This document shows, piece after piece, positions 57,409-64,000 of a DNA stretch of 64,000 nucleotides (positions are counted from its first letter, which is position 1; the number at the start of each line of letters is the position of its first letter). The stretch spans positions 3,815,937-3,879,936 of the forward strand of contig CM053331.1 in NCBI GenBank assembly GCA_028583605.1, given 5' to 3'. The position numbers were made by a program, and so were the translations under genes. The notes below the pieces were generated by a model. That model was not told where the DNA came from, ran no database searches, and saw only the letters and a program-made list of their open reading frames with translations. Source of the stretch: Dastarcus helophoroides. Taxonomy: Eukaryota; Arthropoda; Insecta; Coleoptera; Bothrideridae.

Positions 57409-57640
57409 AAAGTAACCACTAAAAATCCTTAAGGATGGTTTTGCCCCATTAACCAAGAAATAACAAACCGTTTGGGTTCTTAGCAGCAAAAGCAACAATT
57501 TACACAAAGTTGAGATGCCCAGTGAAGTTCCTAGCGTCTATGCTTACAAAATTTAGGAGAAAGGTTTGGGTAAAAAAAAATAATTTTGTTGTTGTCAACC
57601 CTATCAAGGAGGATGACAAAGTGAGAGCTAAGATACTGTG
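57409..57640 (+). pseudogene. EIF1AD-like (eIF1A-domain) pseudogene, copy A
   Basis: Joined across small frameshifts, the sequence reads ILKDGFAP, TKK, stop, QTVWVLSSKSNNLHKVEMP, then in the next frame KFLASMLTKFRRKVWVK. NNLHxVExP followed by FLxSMxTKFRRxVWVK is the OB-fold core of EIF1AD, the conserved eIF1A-domain RNA-binding protein. The end reads PIKEDDKVRAKIL then a stop, matching the acidic PIEEGDKVKAEI segment. At least two stops and two frameshifts make it dead. Two related copies follow at 60.8 and 63.1 kb. Confidence 0.8.
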
Positions 57641-57649
57641 GTGAGTCGA

Positions 57650-60480
57650 GTTCTACTAAACTGTTCTATTTCCTCGTTTGTTTTATTCGATTGATTTTAT
57701 TCAATTTTTCTTGGAAATATTAAATCTACAAATATTGTACTATATAAAATTCTTTGTAACATAACGTTTTGCGTAAGAAACAGATTTCTTAGCGTTCACA
57801 AATTAGATAAGGGTTATTTGTTAGGCCTGGTTTGTTTCAAGCACAGATACCTAAACTGAGTAAAATAACATGTTAGTTTTGAAGGACCGCTGAAAAGTAG
57901 AGTAATAAATAAGGGTAAGTGCCGATAACGGAGACCGTAGCAAATATCTCGGCAAGACCATGTGGTGTTAGACTGGAGGAATTTTACGTTCGAAAAAGAC
58001 CCTTATAAACACGTACAATTGTAAGTTATTTAAATTTTAATTATCGAAGTAAAACTTGCAAGATAAAAGGACGACGTTATACAAAATGGGTTTGCCATTT
58101 GATAAGCACTTTAAGAATCCTTTTCAAAATTTATTTAAGGGTTAATTTGGATTAGAAATATTTAAATTAGTAGAAATTCTGCATTCTCATGCCCTCTAGC
58201 GAGATGCAGAGGATATCTTTCGGTCCCCAGAAGTTAAGGGTAGGGGAAGAAAAACTTAAAGCACCGTAAAGAAGTTAAAAATAGTCAAGAACTAAACTTC
58301 GATGAAATTAGTTTAAAAATTATGGTCAACTTCCGGACTTATAAAAACGAGTACGAAATACGGGAGTTTAAAAAAAAGGACTGCTTCTGTTTGTGCTAAT
58401 TAACGAGAATGAAAAAAAAAACAATTTCTGTTCAACGTGAAATTCTAGTGCCATTTGTGTGATGTTTGCTACGGGATAAATAGGCAAGTAAATTTTAAAT
58501 TGTCCCATGATTTTATTTGATGGTTTTTCGCTCTTATATGATTTAATTAACTTTTCCTAAAATTTGAGAAAATACTTGTTCCTAACTTTGATCAATATGG
58601 GGTTGGGGGGCGTACACAAAAAAAAAGAGAAAGGAATTTAAAACTTTCACAACAAACCGAATGAAGGAGACAGTCGTTGTTAGAAAATTATTATAGGGCC
58701 AAGCACCCTACCGCTGACTGGTGCAACTACCAGTCTCAGTAAAACAAAAAAAAAAGAGAGAAAAAAAAAACAAACACAAAGAGAATAGCATGAAAAAAAA
58801 ACCCAAAACAAATAAAGCAAATTTGCTTCGAAAACCTCCTATTTTGTTAAGGTCGTTTTTCGATGTTCTGCTGTTGGAAGCTGAGTTTCCAGGGGTTCAA
58901 AAAATCGATAACACCCATCACCGCAGGCTCGGTAACTGACAGCAGACATCTATATTAGGATTTGCTGATGATGTACTGTAAGTTCTCGAAACGTGAAAAA
59001 AACAAGGAAAACCGGAACCGGTGTTGTAGGTTATCTGAAGAACTTTCCAGACATAGACAAAGTCCCAACACATGTGAACCCCTGGGTGTGCTCCGCGGGA
59101 ACGTACGCCTTAACACTCTAGAAGGAGTAGTAACCTCTTCTGGTTCTTGTTCTGGTGTACTCGCCCGGTCTGCCTTATCCGTGGGTCCCCTCATCGGTTA
59201 CACGTCCAAAAAAAAAGGACCCCTTATATAGGCCACGGAGAATTACAACACCACGCGTCGCGATCGGGAAGCTTTTGCAAAATTACTAATTTATAGCAGC
59301 ATGCCTAGATTTACTGTCAACATAAATTTACTAACGTAGGCGGACGAGCAGTATCAGCATCAGCTCTCGTTAGGGAAATATCTTGATGAAAGAAATGAGA
59401 ACTTCTTGCCAGTTTCTAACTTTAATTTCAATGTTTTGTGCTAAGTCAAGCTTTGCCACTTTCTAAGCCAGAAACGCCCCTTTTATTAGAACAGTAGCCG
59501 TAGAAGTAGATGTAGTGTTGGAAGCGAAATTCGGCTCAGAAAGTTTCTATGAAATTTGAACAATATTTCTAGTCTATTTTATGACACTGGTTTGAGTTCG
59601 AATGATTGAGTTTGGTATGAGAAAAACAGAAAACAAACAAAGGAACAAGTTAACAAAGGAAAGAAAGAAAGAGTGAGAGAACGAGAGATCTGTAAGATTG
59701 AATCAACATTTATAAATTTGATTTATTACGATAAATCACAACTTCATTTCCAAGCTTAAGCTCCATTTTCTCGTAGCATTATCCTTTGGATATTGTTAGC
59801 TCAAAGCTTTAACAGGAAACTGTATGCTATGTGAAGTATGCTTGAATTAAGAAGCGACAAAAACACAAAAGAATTGGGGAATAAAACAGACACCTGAATA
59901 TAGTTTGAGAACCTCTGTGTACAAACTAACCAGCAAACGCCCTCCGATAATTAGGTACAAAGTTAGCTGCATTTGGTTTGAAAACCTTCGAGTACAAACT
60001 AAATGGCCCAGCTGAGGAAAACATTGCGTAGGGTTAAAATAAACTTTTGGAAATTAATAACCGACGCACCATATACGAGCGAAAGAGTTAGACAAAGAAT
60101 GTCAGATTACTTGTGCTTAATGAATTCTCTTAATTGTCTAAAGAAATATTTCTCTCAGATCTGTGTCCAGCAAATTTAATTAAGTTGAAACAAACAGGTT
60201 CACTTTATTTTATTGTATTATATTTAAGAACACTTGAAAATCACAAACTTAAAATTTTGTTGATTTATTTGTTGACCTATTGTAATAAAACGTTGAGGTC
60301 AATTGTTGTTTGAATTTGATAACACTTCCCTGTCGACTCTACGAGCTGGGGTTAGAATTTATTGGAATAAATAATTTTAAACACAACGTAGACAAATTGG
60401 GTCCGAAAATCGAAGTAAATTATTCTTTGAAAATTTTTAAAGATGAGTAAAATTCGACAATTTTGAAAAACTAAATACAA
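57650..60480. other. mixed-composition sequence, no supported gene
   Basis: GC content is somewhat higher around 58.6-59.3 kb (for example CCCCTGGGTGTGCTCCGCGG at 59080-59100), where two overlapping frames of 79-89 codons on opposite strands are open but neither shows a domain. A poly-A/GA tract lies at 58743-58800 and a GAAAGAAAGAAAG tract at 59655-59670. A short duplicated phrase, GAGTACAAACTAA / GTGTACAAACTAA, occurs at 59916 and 59988. Nothing else was recognised. Confidence 0.4.
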
Positions 60481-60756
60481 TCACTAATTATGGTCACAAA
60501 CGGCCGGCTGCTCATCACAATACCTTCAAAATAATCTCTAACACGTTAAAATTCTGTTTTTAAAAAAAACACAGCTTATTTCGATTAAATTGCTACGCGC
60601 AAATAAACTATTAGTTGCATTCTTCATCATTTTCCCAAAAATTGTACTATTCAGCATAAACAAATACTTAAACTATCCCTTTAATAATATAATTTTCCTA
60701 AGTATTTTATAAACCTTTTACAGCTCTGGGTAAGCTTTTTGCAGCTTCAAAAGCTA

Positions 60757-61065
60757 CCACTAAAAATCCTTAAAGATGGTTTTGCCTCACCAACCAAGAA
60801 ATAGCAAACTGTTTGGGTTTTTAGCAGCAAAGGTGACAATTTACACGAAGTTGAGATGCCCAGTAAACAAACGTTCCTACCATTTATGCCTACAAAATTA
60901 AGAAGAAAGGTCTGGGTAAAAAGAAGGATTTTGTTGCTGGCAAACCTATAGAAAAAGGGGACAAAGTGAAAGCTAAAATACCTAAAATTCTAACCAATAA
61001 ACACATAAAATATTTTAAAAAATACAATGTGCGGCCAAAAAAATTCAAAAAAAGTAATTGTATAG
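60757..61065 (+). pseudogene. EIF1AD-like pseudogene, copy B (best preserved)
   Basis: Reads PLKILKDGFASPTKK, stop, QTVWVFSSKGDNLHEVEMPS, KQTFLPFMPTKLRRKVWVKR, then after a frameshift near 60925 KDFVAGKPIEKGDKVKAKI, PKILTNKHIKYFKKYNVRPK, KFKKSNC and a donor ATAG|GTAAGG at 61065/61066. GDNLHEVExP, MPTKxRRKVWVKR, PIEKGDKVKAxI and the I-L-T-x-x-H-I-K-Y-F-K segment follow the order of insect and vertebrate EIF1AD proteins. Intron donor retention shows it arose by genomic duplication and not by retrotransposition. One stop and one frameshift are present. Confidence 0.88.
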
Positions 61066-61519
61066 GTAAGGCTTTAATTTAAACGTTTATAAAAGTCTTT
61101 TTAGACTTTATCTTCGTTCCAAAAATCTTTTGTTTTTAAATAATTTTCTTCTTACTTTAAATTCTGTATAAACCTTTTTGTAAATTCAACGTGTTTGAGG
61201 GTGGCAACTTTTTTTTTTAATTTTAAATTTTAAATTTAAAAATAGTAATTAATTTTTCTAAAAATTTGTTAAAAAATAAAAATAATTAAAAAATAAAATA
61301 TATTCATTACCAAGCCGCTTAATTCTAATCTAAAAGTCTTTAAAATAATCTCTAATACACTAAAAATGTGTTTTTAAAAGAAGCACAGTTTATTTTAAAT
61401 AAATGGCTACGCGCAAATAAATTGCAACTTACATTCTCTAATATTTTTCCAAAAACCGTACTATTCAACATCAACAAATACTTAAGTAATTGCTTCATTA
61501 GCATGATTTCTTAAGTTTA
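61066..61519. repeat. repeat unit with conserved motif, 5' side of the Tc1 insertion
   Basis: This unit matches the ones at 57.1-57.4, 60.5-60.75 and 63.3-63.75 kb: GGCTACGCGCAAATAAATTG, ATTTTTCCAAAAACCGTACT, ATTCAACATCAACAAATACT and TAAGTAATTGCTTCATTAGC. It is broken after GATTTCTTAAGTTTA by the Tc1 element. Confidence 0.8.
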
Positions 61520-63028
61520 CTTCTCCACAAAATTAACGCACCACTATTCTTTTATTAAAAATCATGTACATGTGCAAATAATTTAAAATTGTCACATACA
61601 TGGACATTAGCATATCATGTTAGGATGTGATAAATGCTGCTACCTTTTTTTCTTGGTCCATTTTGCAGCTGGTATTAAGAAAAAAAACAAAATAAGGTAT
61701 AAACAACATAAAACAGGATTTTGCGTTGTTCCATTAGAGTCCTGTCTAATTGACTGTTTGAGGTGTGTTTTGGCATTTTGGATTGAAAAACATTATTTTC
61801 AAAAGATGAACCGTGTTTTGCGCAATTTAAGTCGTGATGAGTGTGTCCAGGCTGTAACATTACCCAATGATGGATTAAGTTACCAAAACATTGCCCAAAG
61901 ACTTGGCGTATGCCATTCAACAATTTTTCGTGTCGTTCAACGGTTTCAAGAAACAAATACAAATTAAAGAAGACCAGAACAAAGAAGGCCTAGCAAAACA
62001 ACCGTTTTACAAGATCGTTTTTTAAGACTCCGTGCATTACGTGAGAGATTTACAACCTGTAGAAGTTTGCAAATCCAGCTTGCAACCTCACAAAATCTGC
62101 AAGTTAGCATAAGAACGGTTAAAAGGCGGCTTTCTGCTGACGAGTTGCACCCCAGAATTCCAGCCAGGGGTCCATTCTTAACGTCAGACCATCGCCGAAT
62201 AAGACTACAATTTGCTAGAGATCACATCAATTGGACCAACGCCGAATGGGCTCGTGTCTTATTTACAGACAAGTCCAGATTTTGTCTGTTTAACAATGAT
62301 GAACGTGTAAGAGTATTTTAAAGAAAAAACGAACGGTATGCCCAATACAACATAAGACTAGTCCAAGCTTTTGGTGGAGGATCAATAATGATATGGGGTA
62401 GCATCTCTTCAACGGGTCACACAAACTTGCAGGTGATCACGACGATACATAACCGAAATTGTACAAGAACATGTCGTGCCGTATGGTCCCTATATTGACG
62501 ATGATTATATTCTAATGCAAGATAATGCGAAACCACACATTGCTAGAATAATGAGAGAATACTTTGATGAAGTTGGTATTCAGGTTATGGACTGGCCAGC
62601 AAGAAGTTTAGACCTGAATCCCATAGAAAATTTGTGGGACATTATTGGAAAGCAACTCAAAGCTCTTATGCCCCCTCCAGTCACCCTTGGTGAGGTACAA
62701 GAAAGAATTCTAGAAATTTGGGATGGACTAGATTAAAGAAAGATAACAAGTTTAATAGAAAGTCTGCCACGTCGGTGTGAAGCTGTTATCCGTAGTAGAG
62801 GGGAAAACACACGATATTAACCTTAAAAAAATTTGAAAACATTAGAATTTTGCAATATTTTGTTAAGTATTGAATAAATCTTAAAAACTACTGTCATTAA
62901 ATGACTGGGGAAATAAAAGTGTTTTAATCCTTAAGATGTTAAAATTCTGAATATCAAATTTTATGATTTCGAAATAATTGTTTAGTTTTCTCGAAATTTC
63001 CAAGTGGTGCGTTAATTTTGTGAAGAAG
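61520..63028 (+). mobile_element. Tc1-like DNA transposon (decayed)
   Basis: Terminal inverted repeats of 26-27 bp: left CTTCTCCACAAAATTAACGC then ACCACT; right AGTGGTGCGTTAATTTTGTG then AAGAAG. TA lies at the left border (61518-61519) and TG at the right, a decayed target-site duplication. The element is 1509 bp and carries a Tc1 transposase pseudogene. It sits in the middle of a host repeat unit whose two halves continue on either side. Confidence 0.9.
61806..62820 (+). pseudogene. Tc1 transposase pseudogene (DD34E type)
   Basis: MNRVLRNLSRDECVQAVTL starts the protein at 61806 and DGLSYQNIAQRLGVCHSTIF is the first helix-turn-helix. After a TAA at 61965 the same frame continues RRPEQRRPSKTTVLQDRFL, then VSIRTVKRRLSADEL (second HTH), WARVLFTDKSRFCLFNNDE (first catalytic Asp), a TAA at 62319, GGGSIMIWGSISS, a frameshift near 62440, MQDNAKPHIARI (second Asp) and DLNPIENLWDIIG (catalytic Glu, 34 residues after that Asp). 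A TAA at 62734 precedes the usual ending SLPRRCEAVIRSRGENTRY. Overall length of about 338 codons is normal for Tc1. Three stops and one frameshift: inactive. Confidence 0.92.
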
Positions 63029-63128
63029 TGTTTTTATAAATCTTTTACAGCCCTAGATTTGCCTTTTAGGAGTTTAAAAGACTTCTTAGACTTTGTACTT
63101 CTTTTGAAAATCTTTAAGTTTTTAAGTA

Positions 63129-63276
63129 ATGTTCTTGGATTTTGTTGCTGTCAAACCTATCAAGGAGGGGAACAAAGTGAAAGCCTAAATACTCGAAATT
63201 CGAACCAATAAACACATAAAATATTTTAAAAAATACAATGTGTGGCCAAAGGTATTCGAAAAAAGTAATTGTAAAG
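63129..63276 (+). pseudogene. EIF1AD-like pseudogene, copy C (3' part)
   Basis: DFVAVKPIKEGNKVKA, a stop, ILEIRTNKHIKYFKKYNVWP, KVFEKSNCK and a donor AAAG|GTAAGA at 63276/63277. It matches the second half of copy B, including the donor position, with an alternative NVWP in place of NVRP (Trp is what EIF1AD has there). The first half was not found next to it; it is either deleted or lost to the Tc1 insertion history. Confidence 0.82.
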
Positions 63277-64000
63277 GTAAGACTTTAAAAGTTCATAGGT
63301 CTTTTTAGATTTTATCTCTGTTCTGGGAATTTTTAGTTTTAAATAAATTTTCTTGTTATTTCAAATTCTAAATAAACCTTTTTGTAAATTTAACGTGTTT
63401 TAGGGTTGCAACTTTTTTCTTTCTAAATTTTAAATTTAAAAAGAGTGGTTAATTTCCTGAAAATTTGTTATAAGTTAAAAATAGTTAAGAAGTAAAACAT
63501 ATTTATAGCCAAGCCGCTAAATTTTAATCTTAAAGCCTTTATAATAATCTCTTACCCACTAGAAATTTGTTTTTAAAAGAAGCACAGCTTATTTTAAACA
63601 AATTGCTACGCGCAAAAACCGCGGGTTGCATTCTTTATTATTTTTTTAAAAACCGTACCATTTAGCATGAAAAAATACTTACGTGATTGCTCAATTAACA
63701 TAATTTCTTAAATATTTTAAAATTCTATAACAGCTCTAAATGAGCCCTTTAGGAGTTTAAAAGTCTTAAAAAGACTTTCTAGACTTTGTACAATACTTGT
63801 TTTGGGGATCTTTAAGTTTTAAAGTAATGTTCTTATAACTTGAAAATATAGGTAAATAATTTTGGTAATTAGAAAAATTAGCAGGGTTTGAGGATAGCAA
63901 TTTTTTGTTTTAATTTGAGACTTTAAAGCAGTTTGTAATTTGCCATAAGTAACAAATAACCAAAAACCAGCGTATTTATTTTAATATTGCTTTAATTTTA
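63277..64000. repeat. last repeat unit of the 53-64 kb family
   Basis: Continues the unit seen at 61.07-61.52 kb: TTAAATTTAAAAAGAGTGG, GCTACGCGCAAAAACCGCGG, TTTTTTAAAAACCGTACCAT and TTAGCATGAAAAAATACTTA. The last 250 bp are AT-rich without a recognisable feature. Confidence 0.7.

Noticed and set aside
58721..59231. Frames of 72-89 codons on both strands around 59 kb
   Set aside because: One begins in a poly-A/GA tract, the others overlap on opposite strands; no domain, splice or conservation evidence.

Overview
The window reads as draft eukaryotic nuclear DNA, most probably from an insect. It is strongly AT-rich, split-gene exons have GT..AG borders, and the mobile elements (mariner, Tc1, piggyBac, Helitron, a pogo/Tigger-like fossil, an RNase H-bearing LINE, small inverted-repeat elements) are the usual insect mix. 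A 39-base N run at 34033-34071 marks an assembly gap. Species cannot be fixed from the sequence; a beetle or similar repeat-rich insect is a guess.

Layout. 1-7.4 kb: degenerate short-period repeats, dominated by a 23-bp satellite. 7.4-8.5 kb: the last two exons, 3' UTR and poly(A) signal of a protein-coding gene on the + strand. 8.8-13.8 kb: a short minisatellite, a 20-bp satellite, a second block of the 23-bp satellite and a second block of the 20-bp satellite. 14.4-15.5 kb: TCGAAATTTCGA-rich arrays and a GC-richer minisatellite. 16.26-22.45 kb: a third satellite (20-bp unit, higher-order structure). 22.5-34 kb: mostly AT-rich low-complexity arrays with periods of about 260, 455 and 300 bp, a foldback family, and a GC-rich island at 26.2-26.8 kb that looks like a promoter and first exon.

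34-39.3 kb: a degraded mariner, two nose-to-tail Helitrons with a paralogous empty site, a fossil Tigger/jerky-like transposase, and many copies of a conserved motif (TTTTCCAAAAACCGTATTAT). 39.3-41.7 kb: an almost intact piggyBac-like transposon. 41.76-45.97 kb: about 26 copies of a 163-bp satellite. 46-49.3 kb: a terminal exon of an unrecognised minus-strand gene, then four ~708-bp repeats. 49.3-50.2 kb: a duplicated RNase H fragment of a LINE. 51.3-52.1 kb: a MITE and a GC-rich island. 53-55.5 kb: five ~301-bp repeats and a small unrecognised frame. 55.7 kb: a near-perfect 193-bp hairpin. 56.8-64 kb: repeated units carrying the same conserved motif and three decayed, intron-bearing copies of an EIF1AD-like (eIF1A-fold) gene; one unit is split by a Tc1 element.

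Only the 7.4-8.3 kb exons look like a host gene that is surely alive. Everything else is satellite, transposon or duplicated gene debris. Long open frames inside the arrays arise because the short unit has no stop codon on one strand and are not reported as genes. The items most worth attention are the hammerhead-ribozyme-like core shared by two different repeat families, the Helitron pair with its empty site, the EIF1AD pseudogene array, the regularly spaced G-quadruplex islands, and the motif conserved across 28 kb in both orientations.
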